From Thermothielavioides terrestris NRRL 8126 (Eukaryota; Ascomycota; Sordariomycetes; Sordariales; Chaetomiaceae): a DNA stretch of 64,000 nucleotides. The stretch covers positions 620,001 through 684,000 of the forward strand of contig NC_016461.1 of NCBI RefSeq assembly GCF_000226115.1, in the 5' to 3' direction. The translations under genes were made by a program, and so were the position numbers. Positions 19,881-32,144 of the stretch are shown in pieces (within the stretch, counting starts at the first letter, position 1; every line of letters starts with the position of its first letter). A model generated the notes under the pieces. The model did no database searches. It was not told the DNA's origin and saw nothing but the letters and a program-made list of their open reading frames with translations.

Positions 19881-20660
19881 TAACGACGACCTGCAACGTG
19901 ACGTCATCCGGGGTCATGAGTGGTGGAAGCACCATCGACTGCCACGAATGTTGCTGCGCCACGGAACTGCTCTCGGATTCGTGACTGTACCACAGTTTTT
20001 TTCTGAGCCTTCAGAACCTGCTTGTGGCCGTGCAAGCACTTGGCTGATGTGCAGCTGTGGAGCATTGCCATCACCACTCGGGCAACCTCTTCCAAGGTTG
20101 TCTCTTGTGTTTGAGGAAAGCGCGATTGAGATTTGAGACAGGCAACCCGACCAGCTCAACCTTTCGGGCAGCTCCTGCGGTGTGTGAATCGAACGCCGGC
20201 CGTGTAGTGTAATCGGATAACTAACGGGACCGTGCTATGCATCCACGCAATGGCATCCAACAGAAAGCAATCAGGGCCCGGATCTAACTCTGTTCAACAT
20301 TTGTGTCAATACCTAAAACCGCAACATACCATGTTTAAAAGTTCTGTTCACGCCGATCCCGTCGCGCCGTCCCGCGACCTCTTTCCTAATGTAGCGTCGG
20401 GTCGGGTCGGGCATGGAAGGCCGCAGCAAATCAGGCCCAGGCATTTCAGGGCTGGACGAGCTCTTGATGAAGCCTCGTGCTCGGCTTCCGCCCCTTCAAA
20501 GTCCCGCACAAGGCTGCATTCCAACTGAATCCCCCGCTTCTGGAGCAGCTGCCTCTGAACTGGCTCCTCCGTCCTCCGTGGCCGTTTGCCATCGCTTCAC
20601 GTCCTTGTCCTTCATGTTACGCTAGTTGGCCGGTCAGGCCATTCTCCCGGCCGCTGGGCG

Positions 20661-23600
20661 ATGGCTGCGAACGGTAGCACCACAAGAGTCCTGAAGGACT
20701 TGGCTCTGCGACGGCTGGTGCACCCTCCGGGCCTGTCGCACTTCGCCTCCAACGGGCTCCCGCCGCCTTCGCATGACACGACATCGGCCGCTTACCACGT
20801 TACGCAGGCCAGCTTCCTGCTGCAACTGGACCTCGCCGTACAGGCCTCATGGGCAGCCCGCCATCGCAGCAAATATGTGGACGTCAAGGTGCTGCTCATG
20901 ACGTGGCAGAGCGACGACCTCGGCGTCGAGCGCGAGGCCCAGGCTCTCCTCTCCGTCTTCCGCGACCTGTACAGGTTTGACTGCGAGTACTGGCAGATCC
21001 CCGATCGCGACTCGGCTCGCGAGGCCACCAAGAAGGTCATCGCGCACATGGAGAGGGCCAGCAGCAGCCCGGACAACCTGTTCATCTTCTATTACGCCGG
21101 CCATGCCAGCCCGAATCCTCATTTCCCGGGAGGTCTGCCTACCTGGGTCGCCAAGTACTGTAGCCAGCTACATCGTGGCCTTGCAGCCGAACGAGGACTG
21201 ATGAGGTCTCGCACTCTCCAGCCGCACGCCGAGTTCCCCCAAATTCGACTCCAGCTGCATCCAGCCGCACCTCTGCCACGTCGATGACGGGTCGCCAGAC
21301 GTCTTGCTCCTCTACGACTCGTGCTACCCAGCCAATGGGCAGGGGCCCATCGAGTCGAGCAAGGCGGTGATCGAGCTTCTGGCCGCCTGCGGCTTCGAGG
21401 CGCGCGCTCCCGAGGTCGGCCGGGACTCGTTCACCTACTCGCTCATCCAGGAACTCGCCAGCGCCGCCGGCCGCAGCGCGGGCATCTCCATGCCTGAGCT
21501 CCACCGTCGCCTGATCTGTCGCTTGCAGAGCTGGAAGCCGAACGTCCTGCTGGCGCGCGACGACGCTGGCAAGACGAAGGTCTGCCTGGACAAGGACGGC
21601 GTGCCCATCTTTGAACCGCCGGTGAGGAGGACACCTATCCACTGCCAGCTGTCGCTCAATGACCGCCCTCGAGCAATCGTCTTGTCGCCGCTACCGGCGC
21701 CGGCAAATATTCAGGAAGACTTCATTGACCTCAGCAGGCAAGGCGCCGCCAGCTCTGCCGTTGGCGTCAGCGCTGGGCCCTCCTCGACTGCTACCGAGAC
21801 CGGCGCTGCTGCCCCGCGGATCCATGCCCTGCTGCGGGTGAGTCTAGTCGAGGACGAGTTTCACGAGGCCGAGTTCCGAGACTGGCTGTGCAGCGCCCCG
21901 GAGGCAGCGAAGAGCATCAAAGTGCTTGGCGTGTTGCCAAGTTGCTCTACAATGCTGCTGATTCAAGTGCCCGTCGACGTCTGGGACTTGCTGCCCGCCT
22001 CTCCAGCCGTGGCCTTTGTTGGCTTCGTGCGAGACACCGACACTGACACAACGGCTCGCTTTGCTTCCACCGCCACGACGCAATCCCCAACTGCAAACGA
22101 CCCGGCATTGGCCCCCACGAGCTTTCCCAAGCCAGCAGGCTCATCATGCTCGGAAAGGGTAGATGCAGGCAGGCGGGACAAGGGCAAGGATCGGGTGGTG
22201 GGTTTCCAGCTTAGTCAAACCGCCGACGAAAAGAGCCTGGTCGAGGTCTTGGATCTCATTGACCGAGCCCTGCCGAGGGCGTTCCAGCGGATGCGCGAAA
22301 TGGCCATCCCACCCGACGACAGGGTCTCTTTCGCTGTCCAAGAGGTCCTGAATGGCCAACCCGAGATGGCGCACTATGATGACGTGATCTCCCAACCTCA
22401 GGTTTGCTTGCAATGACCAACGCTGATGCTGCAAGAGCTGATTGAGCTAATGTCCTCCATGTCCAGCACATGCCGTTCATCCGTCGGTACATCAGTGCCC
22501 GAGACCTCCTGGAAGTCGAGAATCCTGTCCTTGACCTCCCGAACCGCCTAAGCCGCCTCACCGTCCGGCACAACTTCGACATTGGCGCTCACTATACCGG
22601 CTCCACAGCCTCTACCTCACATCCGAGCGGGAGCTCTTTGCGGCGTGGCCTTAACACTTTGGCCACCGCTTCAGCGTCGGGTAAAGGTACCCTGCTATAT
22701 GGTACACAATTCTCTTTCTCTTAGATCGACTGCTGGCTAATTGTTACCACAAGACGCTATGGGGCTGGATGCCTTCGATCCTCTGCAGCGAGAGTTCGAA
22801 GCTCTCCGTCGTGCCATGTCAGATTCGAAGGTGCCGACCCCCCCACAGAAGCAGACTGAAGCAGAGTCTGAGATTCCCAAGTCTGCCGTCACCCCGATTT
22901 CCAGTTCGGGGTATGAGGACCTCGTAGCCAATTCTTCTTCTGGCTACCGCTCGTACTTGCCCCGACCATTATCGGGTACTGGAGACTCGATATCTACGGA
23001 CGAGCGCAGTTACCCCTGTAGCTTCGACACCTCCAAGCCTCCGGAACTTCCGCTTGGTTCTGATGCCCCCCGTCCCGACACACCAGTTCCTGGGCCGTCT
23101 TTCTTGTCAGAAGATCGTTGCTTCCCCGCCTTGAAGCCACCATCGCTACAGGATGAAGACCCGCGGAACCCTATCGAGTATAGGTTTAAGTTCCACCAAT
23201 CGCACGAGTTTCGACCTGGAAGGGTAAGTTCTAACAATGATCCTATTTCCTCAAAATGCTCGCTTATCGCCACCTGTGTTTGTGGTACTTAGTTCTTGTC
23301 GAATGCTGACGAACGCTCTTCAGGTACTCAAAATGGTGTCGTTTGAGCCTCGCAAGGGCAGCCCTCCCGCTGAGACTCTATCCGAGGGCTTCTCGCTTCC
23401 CCGAGAAGTCGCGCTCTCCGTTAGATACCGACGCTTCGTAGTCATTGCCAACGATGAAGGCTATTGCACCTGCGTGTCAGGACCCCCTTTCTTCTCCCCC
23501 CAACTTCCGTCCGGACCTGTGACATGTTGTGTAATCCGAAGATGGTTGTTGACACCACCTCCAGACCGATCTCCACCTACTCGGGCCAGGCCTGCAAAAA

Positions 23601-23874
23601 GCACGGCGTCAAGCCGGCCAAGCACGGCATCGTCTTCGAGACCGGCCGCCGGCCACGGCTACTGCCCGGTGAGCCCGAACTGGGCTTCCCGCCCGTGCAG
23701 GTGCGCCTGACCGAGCCGGGAGAGAGGTTTGCGAAGGAGTCGCGAGTGAACTACGCCAAGCTGACGACGATTGAGCATAACATGCTTGTGTACTTCATCG
23801 GCGAGGTCGTCGAGGACGACCTCGATATTATCCTGAGCGCGGTGGACCTGTGCTGGGCGAAACGGCGGAGGTGA
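20661..23874 (+). CDS. Caspase-like (C14-type) protein with C-terminal DUF6590
   Basis: The model is join(20661..21154, 21222..22401, 22467..22686, 22754..23223, 23324..23475, 23565..23874), 941 aa; five introns of 65-100 bp, all phases consistent. The N-terminal part resembles the caspase/metacaspase p20 fold: a strand ending LFIFYYAGHA (His148 as catalytic His) and another ending DVLLLYDSCYP (Cys199 as nucleophile). The first intron joins TWVAN to RTPSS between them. Next comes a module with WKPNVLL, VRRTPIHCQL and IQVPVDVWDLLPASPAVAFVGF, seen in fungal hypothetical proteins carrying this caspase-like domain. A linker of about 250 residues follows, then a DUF6590-like end: YRRFVVIAND, CTCVPISTYSGQ, HGIVFE and KLTTIEHNMLVYFIGEV. 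Caspase-like fungal proteins are linked to regulated cell death, but activity here is unproven. Donors GTTTGC and GTCAGG are weak; two genes remain possible. Start 20586 is an alternative. Confidence 0.75.
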
Positions 23875-24270
23875 CGAGCGTTGATCAGCGCGTAGACTCC
23901 AAGTCGCATTTGGAGAGAAAATAGAACCACGAATGCCGGCTTTACATAAGTGTTTTTATGCCCTAATTCAGTCCTTCCAGAGAAATCATTCAACTGGCTC
24001 CAGGCGCAGATAACATAAAAACCAAATCAGCAGCCAAAGAGCGGAGGAGAAAAACAGACATAGACAGAGAGAAAGAGCAAATCATGGACCCAGAAACAAA
24101 CACAGAGGCGCTATATCCAACGATCCAAATCCATCACATCATTCAAGTATCCATCATCAGATCGTACCATCCGTCACTCATAACTCGTAACACATCACAT
24201 CACTCCCTCGCCCCTTTTTTTATCCTCAATTCTCAACCCATATCAAGCCCCCGCCCCCGGCCGGGACTCT
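23875..24270. other. Convergent intergenic region
   Basis: About 400 bp between the caspase-like gene and the PhoD gene, both ending here. AT-rich relative to the genes, with likely 3' processing signals. Nothing specific seen. Confidence 0.5.
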
Positions 24271-27200
24271 TCAATTCCTCCGTCGCAGGCTAATCAGCCG
24301 CTTCAACCCGCCCCTCCTCCTCCCTTCGCCCGGCCCTTCCTCCCCTTCCCCTTCCCCTTGCCTGTCCCACCCGCCACCGCCAACAGCACCCTGGTGGTGA
24401 ACCCCGTCTGACGGTGGCAAGTAGTCTTCTTCTCCTTCTCCGCTGCCGCCGGACACCCCCTCGCTCCAGTGCATGATCGACCTGCCGCTGCCCTGCGCTG
24501 GCGCCTGCCCGCTCTGCACCGACGGCGCTTGGCCCCCGCCAAACTGCTGCTGCTGCTGCTGCTGCTGAACACCATTACCAACACCATTACCAGCACCACC
24601 AACGCCATTCCCAACACCACCAGCACCGACCCCACCACCACCACCACTTGCGGCGGCATGACCATCCTGCTTCTTCCCCGCCCCCGCCCCCGCCCCCGCC
24701 CCCGCCCCCGCCAGCTCCTCGCCCTCGTACTCGTACCACAGCCGCGGCACGACAAGCCGGTACGGCACGGTGCTACCGCCCGGGTCGCGCGCGCTGATCT
24801 CCACGTTGAGCGTGATCTCGAGCGCGCCGCGCAGGTCGACCGCGAGGGCCTCCGGGTCGCCGGCGCCGCCGGCTGCGCCGCGCTGTCGTCTCCGCTGGCG
24901 GGTCGAGAGCGCCGTCGGGGTGCGGTGGAAGGCTTTCGGGTCGGGCTCCGCGTCGTCTGAGTGTGCGGTCGGGTAGGGGTCTTGGGTGTGGGGTTGCGGT
25001 TGGGTTGTTGGGTTGTTGGTCTTGTTAACGATGGTGGTGGAGGAGGTGGTGGTGGCGGTGGTGGCGAGCTGCGGAGCGGCGGCTGTGCCTGGCGGGGCGG
25101 AGTACGGCTGCGGGTGCTGCGGCTTGACGGTGAAGAAGCTCTCGTCGCCGTGGGCGAACTCGCCGTTGCCGTACCCCTGCGCCTGCGAGGCGCCGTAGTC
25201 CGGGCCGAAGCCGCCGCGGAGACCGACAGGGCGCGTCATCATCGGCGGCTGCTGGCGCGGGTCGTGATGCTGGGAGGACTGGTCCGCCTGCTGCTCCTCG
25301 TCTTCGTCCGTTTCTGGCCCCCAGACGCCGTTGATCCCGCCGTCGTCGCGCTTGCTGCTGCGGCGGCCGAAGAGCCCGCCGAAGCGGCCCGAGGACGAGG
25401 ACACCGACAGCGTGCGGGTCAGAAAGCTCCGCCTGGGCTGCCCCAGCCTGCCGACCTCGTCTGCGCTCGCGGCGCCCGCGCGGCGGGACAGCGAGCGGAG
25501 CAGGCCGCCGGAGACGGGCGGACGGCTCCGGTCCTTCGGAGCCCCGTCTGGCCCGATGGTGCGCGATCGGGAAAGCCGCCGGAAGACGCCGCTCATCCGC
25601 CGCCCTACGTTGCCGCTGGCGGCGCCGCCCGAGAGATCGTCGGCGGATTGGCTCGGCGTCGGTGGGGGCGTGTGGCCGGGGACGTACTCGCGGATGGAGC
25701 ACCAGTTGCGGTGCGGCAGCAGGTGCTTGTTGTTGCGGGGCTTGCCGTCGACGCCATGGGCAAAGATGGGGATCATGTCCTCGTCGGTCTCCTTGTCGAA
25801 GTGGTGCACCTTGTTGCGCTTGTTGAGGACGTCGGCCAGCAGGTCCGGCGGCGGCGTGTTGACGATGGCGGACGAGATGACGTTGGGGATGTAGCGGAAG
25901 TCCTTGTGTTTGGCCAGGCCGAGCTTGGGGTTCGAGTAGAACTGCCCGACTGCCGCGAGGTGAACATCACCGCTAGGAGCTGTCAATCTCATGTGTAACG
26001 CAATGAGAGTCGGGAAGGGAAGCACCCACCTGAGAATCGTGACGCGGACGGACTTGTCGGCCGCCAGATCCTGTAGGTCCTCGATCAGGATGCTGCGCTC
26101 CTGCTTGTGGTTCTTCGCAGTCCAGTGGTCGTCGAGGTCGTCGAGCACCTCGACGCCGCCGTCGAAGCGGTTCAGCAGCCCGCCAAACATTCCCAGCTTG
26201 GCCAGTGCCTTGACGGGGTCCATCACCCGGGAAGTCAAGCTGCAGCCGTGTCAGAAAGAAAGCCATGACACACAAAACGCTTCATCGGGCATCGCAACTC
26301 ACATGTTCTCGAGCCACACAAGCCTGGGGTAGGCGATGGGCACGCCCAGCACGACCAGCAGGTGCTCCACCTTGCCCTTGTCGATCTCGTCGTAGCACCG
26401 GTCCATGATCTTCTTCCACGTGTCCTCGCGCACGACCTCGTCGCGCGTGCGCTCGGTGCGCGCGTCGACGGCGAGCAGGGCCACCTTGGCGCCCAGGAAC
26501 ATGAACAGGCTGCGGCTGCGCTCGGTGATGTACGGCCCCGGCTTGTCGCCGAGGATCCAGCTGGGCTCCGTCTTCTCCGTCTCGTCGACGGTGCTCTGGT
26601 GCTGGAAGAGCATGTAGTACTTGAAGGCGACGTTGCCGAGCCCCGAGAAGACGGGCGAGTTCATGAAGTGGTGCGGGTACGAGCCGAAGCCGTCGATGAT
26701 GTCGTGGTCGTCGTACATGTTGACCATGGGGATCTGGGAGTTGGCCATGGCGAACAGGCCCTGCGAGAACCACATGGCGTAGCGCTCCAGGTAGAAGCGC
26801 TCGAGCTCGTCCTGCATGGCGGGCGTGAAGGGCGCGTTGTGCTTGTGCAGCGGGTTCTTGATCATCAGCCAGTCCTTGAAGAGGACCGTGTCCTGCATGC
26901 ACCGGTCGTTGTAGATCTGGTCGCCGCCGCCGATCATGACGTGGAAGGGCTGGCTCTGGTGCGTGTTGAGCACGTCGCGCCACATCGGATCCGGCCCGCT
27001 GAAGTCGTCGGGCTGGACGCTCAAGCTGAAGCCGTTGCAGCTGTAAAACATGATGTTCATGCTCTGGCCCTTGGCGGGGACCCAGAAGCCGGTCGACGGG
27101 CCCCTGTTGATGCGGTAGGCGATGCGCTGCTGCTTCTCGCGCAGCTCGATCTCGATGTTGAACTTCCAGAACGTGTAGCCGCGCTCGGCGTGCAGCCTGA

Positions 27201-30050
27201 AGCCGCGAACGTCCTTGTACTTGCCCACCTTCTCGCCGTCGATCTCGGCCCGTTTCCTCCGGGCGGCGAACGAGCCTGGAGGGTCCACCACGCCCTCGGG
27301 CAGGGGAACATCGGGCGGGCTCTTGGTCTTCTCATACAGCCCCTCATCCGTCTCGTCCCTGGAGATGTCCTTGGCCTCCTCGAGATGGTCCACCGGTCTG
27401 ACGTAGAGCGTCTCGCCTTTTCGGCCGAGCTTTGGATGCCCGGCGATCGGGTCGACATATTCGGGGGCCAGCGGCTCATCGCCGTGGATCTCGCGTGGTG
27501 GCGGTGGAAGGAGCTCGATGGGCTGGACGAACAGGCGCAACGTGGGTGCGATGTCGTACGACGAGTCGGCGTCGGTCGTGACGATCATGATCGAGCCCCT
27601 CCATATCTCCCTGTCCGCGACGGCGCCGGTCCGGGTCGACCGGCCGGGCACCTTCTCATGCCGGATGCCGCAGAATCTCAGCAAAGGGCCGCACTTGAGG
27701 TACAGCGGCGGCTTGAATCTCGTCGGGGCTATGTGCGGATCCAGGTTAGCAAACCTCCTTTCCGGCATCTGTGACGCTCTAGAAGGCAGGAACGCTCAAA
27801 GGGGGGGGGGGGGATCATTGTACAGAAGTATGGCAATGCTTGTCTGGAGAGAGCCACATCGTTGCTACACAACGAAAAGCAGCCAAGGCTATCTTGCGAA
27901 TCGGTGGCACTGGGACTAGGGCTGAAGGGGCGCAACCCGTCCCAGCGCTTACCCCGGGCCTTCGCCCTCCGTGGCGGAGGGGCGAGATGCTGGGGCTCGA
28001 ACACGGCGCCACCACCGACCTCGCTTGCGGACAGGAGACGATGGTCACCGTGTTGCACCTCCCCAATGCTCGGGTAAGGGACCGGTGGATCAGGGGGGCG
28101 CATACCGTTTGACTCGTCATATTCTCCCTCAAACGCCTCGGCCTTCTTTGGGCGCGACGACAAGCTGTTGCTTCGTCGCCGAGACTGTGGCGCCTCCCAC
28201 CAGGGCGTGCTCTTATCCACCGCAGGAGGCGGCGCATCCTCGAGATCGAGGAGAGCGCCAGTCAGGGCGCCGACCGTGGCTTGCTTCCACTCGTCGAGGT
28301 ACGCTGTCGGCTTAAAGACGCCCTGACCAGGCTGCAGCTTGTCACGCGCGTGATAGACGAGATCGGAGACGTGGTGTCTTTCCCCGCCGGTGTCGGCATG
28401 GTGCTCGCGGTCTCTATGCACGCCGGGATGCTGGGCGGCCGCCATCGGCGCAGGACCGTGTGACGTCGGGCCGCCGTTGTTTGCGGCACTCGGGGGTGCT
28501 GCCTGTCGGACCTCGGACGGGACCTGTGCTTGGGTTGGCACGCGGCCCAAGATTTGGTCCGCTTTTCTCTGACTCGGCGTCTTGGTCAATTTCGCAGCAC
28601 CAGGCGGGTACGCCATTAACCCGCCATCAGAGTCGTCGCCCTCGTCGAGAGCCTCGAGCACCCGCTCCCACAGATTGGGCTGCACGGGAGGGTTGGCGGC
28701 CCGGGGGCCGACACGAGCAGACGGCTCACCCGAGTCGTACATTCCGCCTGCCTCGGATGTGCGATTTGGCCAAGGGTCGCTGGGAGGCGGCTTCTTGAGC
28801 TTGTTGCTGCCACTCCGCGTAGGGGTGTGGCCGTTCGGTCCCGTCGTAGGAAAGGATTCTTGGGCTGCAGGACTGCCGAGACCGCTAGGCGGCTTCATGT
28901 CGCTCCTCGCGGCGCGCTCACGAAAGCTGAGGTTGCGCTGCGGGATGCCAGACGATTGCACAGGCACGGGTATCCGGGACTCAGGCGGCGCCCTCGGGGA
29001 CGGCCCGCCAGCGGTGTTCCGTCTTCGCCCTTCGTCGGGTGGATTCTGCGAGTGAGGCCCATCCGGCCCAGCCTGCCCAGCTTGTGTAGGCTGTGAGCCC
29101 TGGGCGGGCTTCGTTGGCGTGATTGGGGTCCTCGGCGCGTCTCCGGCGGCCACGGAGGGCCGCCGCTCCCGAAAGCGAACCTGCTGCGGACTCTTCTGGC
29201 CTTGTTGGGCGGACCCATTAGCGGCGGCAGCGGCGGCTCTCTCTCTGGCGGCCCTCTCGGCGGCCTCGACGCGCGCGCGTTTGTCTTCCTTAGAGATGCT
29301 GTCGAGCGCCAGCTCAAGCCTCTGGAGGGGTGAGCGGTCGTTTGCGATTACTCTTGGCCGGTCCGCTGAGCTCTGCGTCGAGGACCTCCTGATGCTCTTC
29401 TGCAGTGATTGTTCGGCAGCCGATGCTCTCCGCGGGCCGCCGTTGGCAAGCGAGAAACTGGCGCCGAATGTGGGATCCGTGTTGACCCTTTGGGGCCGTG
29501 GCAGTGCGGACTCGCCGAGGGCGTTTCGGGGCCAGCCGTCTTTCTGGCTCCCCGCAGCGGGCGCCTTGTTGCGCTCCTCGACCTCCATCTGCCTCAGCGG
29601 GCGCCCAATTGCTTGCGGCGGCACAGGGGGAAACTTCAAGCTCGCGGAAGCAGAGGGCGGTGCGTCGGGAGCGGCGGGCGGCGGCGGCCCAGTTACAGCG
29701 GCATAGTCGTCGTCCTGTTCCTGGTTTCGGCTCCTGCGGCGCCGACGGTTCTCGAGAAACTCGGGCGGGTACTGGTTGGCGCCGTAGGGGAAAGATGGTG
29801 GACGCGGAGTCAGGCCCTGGCCCTGGAAGCTGGAAGCGGTTGGTGACGCAAAGGGACTCAGAGTGGAATCGGTCGGCGCATCGGATTTTGTAGTCTGGAC
29901 AGAGCCGCGATTCGATCTCGCAGGACCCTGGGCCGCAGCGTCCAATGACTGGCGGTGTTCTGGCGGCAGGGCCTGGTCATCGGACAGGCGGCGGGCTCTG
30001 GTTTGGCTCGCCTTCGGGGGTGGCAGCTGGCCCCAGTAGGGAGTTGACAT
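24271..30050 (-). CDS. Large PhoD-like metallophosphatase with disordered N- and C-terminal regions
   Basis: The model is complement(24271..25972, 26030..26239, 26303..27728, 28106..30050), 1760 aa; introns 377, 63 and 57 bp. The first junction joins YDESN to APTRFKPPLYLKCG and the third restores VTILSGDVHLAAVGQFYSNP, both characteristic of fungal PhoD-like proteins. Metal-site motifs: GGGDQIYND (about 914), MYDDHDIIDGFG (about 986) and SGDVHLAA (about 1194). PhoD enzymes are phosphodiesterases/phosphatases; the fungal branch is mostly uncharacterised. The first 640 residues are Pro/Ser/Arg-rich and probably disordered, with one Ala/Arg coiled-coil-like stretch; the last 500 contain Ser/Arg-rich basic patches, a Gln run and a Gly/Ala repeat from a CCCCCG minisatellite at about 24,677-24,712. 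No signal peptide or TM is visible, so it is probably intracellular. The 377-bp intron contains a G tract. Confidence 0.85.
27798..27811 (+). repeat. Poly(G) tract inside the first intron of the PhoD gene
   Basis: A run of about 13 G on the plus strand (C on the transcript) within the unusually long intron. It is the kind of site where sequencing or replication slippage occurs and is noted because the intron was inferred from protein continuity across it. Confidence 0.7.
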
Positions 30051-32144
30051 GTTCGACCGTTGGGCTCGTACGGAGTACGGATCGACTCGTGGACTCGTGG
30101 ACTCGCGGACTCGAGCTCAGCGCCCGGCCTGTCTCGGGAACGGCTGGGGCTGGGGTTGTCGAGGCCGGTCAGTCGCTCGCCCAGCTGTCCGGGGTGTGGG
30201 TTGGCTGACCGCTCCCTCGAGGACGCTCGGGAACTGGAAACTCAAACTGCAAGCAAGCCAGTCAACGCTTGACGACTCCGTACCTGACATCAGAGCTCGG
30301 GCGTGGCCATCAGTCCACGGGCGGTGGCTGCACCTGTCCACCAATGCGAAAACCAATGTCCTGCAGACACATGCGCCGTCGGGCTCACGCAGCCAGTGCC
30401 AGCTCACGCCGGGGCTGGCCGCCAGTGAACTTATACTTGGTACGGAATTACTTCGCACCAGTTCGAGGTGAGGTGGCCGGGATGGACCCTGGCGAGAAGC
30501 TGAGGACGTGGGGCTCACCAGCCGTGGTGGGCTGGGAAAGCTTGGGCGGGAACCTCGCGAGCTCTTGTCTTGGCATGGTTGGTTGGGCTGCTGCTGTGGC
30601 AGGCGAGCGAGTGGCCAAGTCAATGCCCGACAGGGGTCTCCGAAACTGAGAGGCGGGAAGGTGGATCACAACCTGCAGCTCCGGGTGCTCTTGGTGAGGC
30701 ACTTAATCCGTACGCCGGACACAACGAAAATGCTGGTGGCTGGCGGCCGATTCAGCATTTAGCGTCTCTCATCTCCTTTTTCTTTTCTTTTCTTTTCTTC
30801 TGCGGAGTACGGAGCATCTCCTTCCTGTTTTCTCCCTTTCACGAGGCTGTCTTGCGCATCGGGCGTCATTGCGGCGAGTTTTCTCGCGAGGCAACCTGTT
30901 TGCGTTCCAGATTAGGTACTTCCAGCAACTCACGGAGATGCGCATAGCTCCCGAGATTGGATGGGTGTGCAAACAGACGGCCCAAACCGAATCTCAATAC
31001 TGAGGTGCGCTGGACGACTGGTCACCGCAATATATTCCGTACATACCACAGTACAGTCGTAGATGCGCAACATCGTTGAGAACGTTGGCGGCGCTGTATT
31101 TTGAGCAAAGACCGTAAGGGAATTGTCGCTCTGCACAATCCAGGCCTGATCGATCTGTGCTCCGGGACTGGGATTGAGCCCTGTCAACGTCAGAACAAAG
31201 CGGGACTGTCGCTCAAGACACCCGTCCGCCTATCCGGCTCATCAGGCTCCTACGAGCCAAATCGTCCCCCGACGAGGAGAAATACCGCAGCAGGCCGTGC
31301 GGGCTGCATTCCACAGTCCATCAAAACTAATATCCCCTGACAATGCGTGACGAAAGTTGGTTGCGATCGACCTGTGACTGACCATTTCTCTTGACCTGGT
31401 CCATTTTTGGCGACGTCAACTCTGAGATGGATGAGACGGGGCAGCTGTTGGCCAGCCCAGACCAAATCCCAAGCCGTGCTCAAGACCGTGCTTCATTGGC
31501 TTGCACCAACGTGGCGCTGACCCACACACCTCAGGGCCGCTAAGCAACGGCTATCCCCGCGCTAACAATTACCTAACTCCATCCATGGATGAGCTGCCTG
31601 CCAGATTGCAACGCCGCATTCCGCTGACACAGTTGCGCCTCCGCGACCGTCTCAGTGCGGCGAGACCCGGCTGCTTGGCGCAACCCACGAGGCCACCTCT
31701 CACTTCAAAGAAAGTTGAAGAGCAAGACGGCATCAACACTGGAAAGACTCGAGGCATTGTCTGTTTGTTAGACTTTGCAGCAAGTCTACGGCTCTTGTCT
31801 CTCCAGAATTTTTTTTTCTTTTACCCATTTTCCCCGTATCTGGAAGGTGTGCAATTGCATTGCCACAGCGGCTGATAAACCGAGTTGCCAACGGTCGAGC
31901 TGCAACCTGCGACACCGTCGTCGACTCCTGTCTCGTCGCACCCCCATACTCAACCATTTCTGCTCCGGCCGACCGTCGAGTGGAATCGCACAGCACAGAA
32001 CCAACAACACCGTCTCGGAGCGATTGTCCTCGCCCGGCTCTCATATGCCCGCCGCCGCTATCCGCCGTCCCGGTCCCCGACAACGATAACACCCGCGCCG
32101 GGTCCATCCAGGAGGGTCCGCGCCCTCGACGCTGCGTCGACAGC
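30051..32144. promoter_or_regulatory. Divergent upstream region, PhoD gene / kex2
   Basis: A 2.1-kb gap between two divergent starts. TACGGAGTA or TCCGTA motifs occur near 30,066, 30,277, 30,437, 30,703, 30,803 and 31,035. A TTTTC-rich stretch lies near 30,777-30,800, and a T run at 31,809 sits in the probable kex2 5' leader. The open frames here are not protein-like. Confidence 0.5.

Larger units (their letters stand above)
17744..20660. other. Repeat-bearing 2.9-kb intergenic region
   Basis: Upstream of the exchanger gene and of the caspase-like gene, so it holds both promoters. It contains two MITE copies (listed), several TCCGTA motifs (about 17,993; 18,158; 18,352; 19,399) and palindromic TACACTAGTG-like words around 19,386-19,450. 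Short open frames near 19.9-20.6 kb are not protein-like. Confidence 0.6.

Noticed and set aside
20198..20240. tRNA-like 5' half (GGCCGTGTAGTGTAATCGG)
   Set aside because: Resembles a tRNA D-arm region, but no anticodon stem, T-arm or acceptor pairing follows; the nearby TTCGATT on the other strand does not pair.
26362..27774. 470-codon plus-strand frame over the PhoD core
   Set aside because: His/Val/Asp-rich mirror of the phosphatase exon, no recognisable fold.
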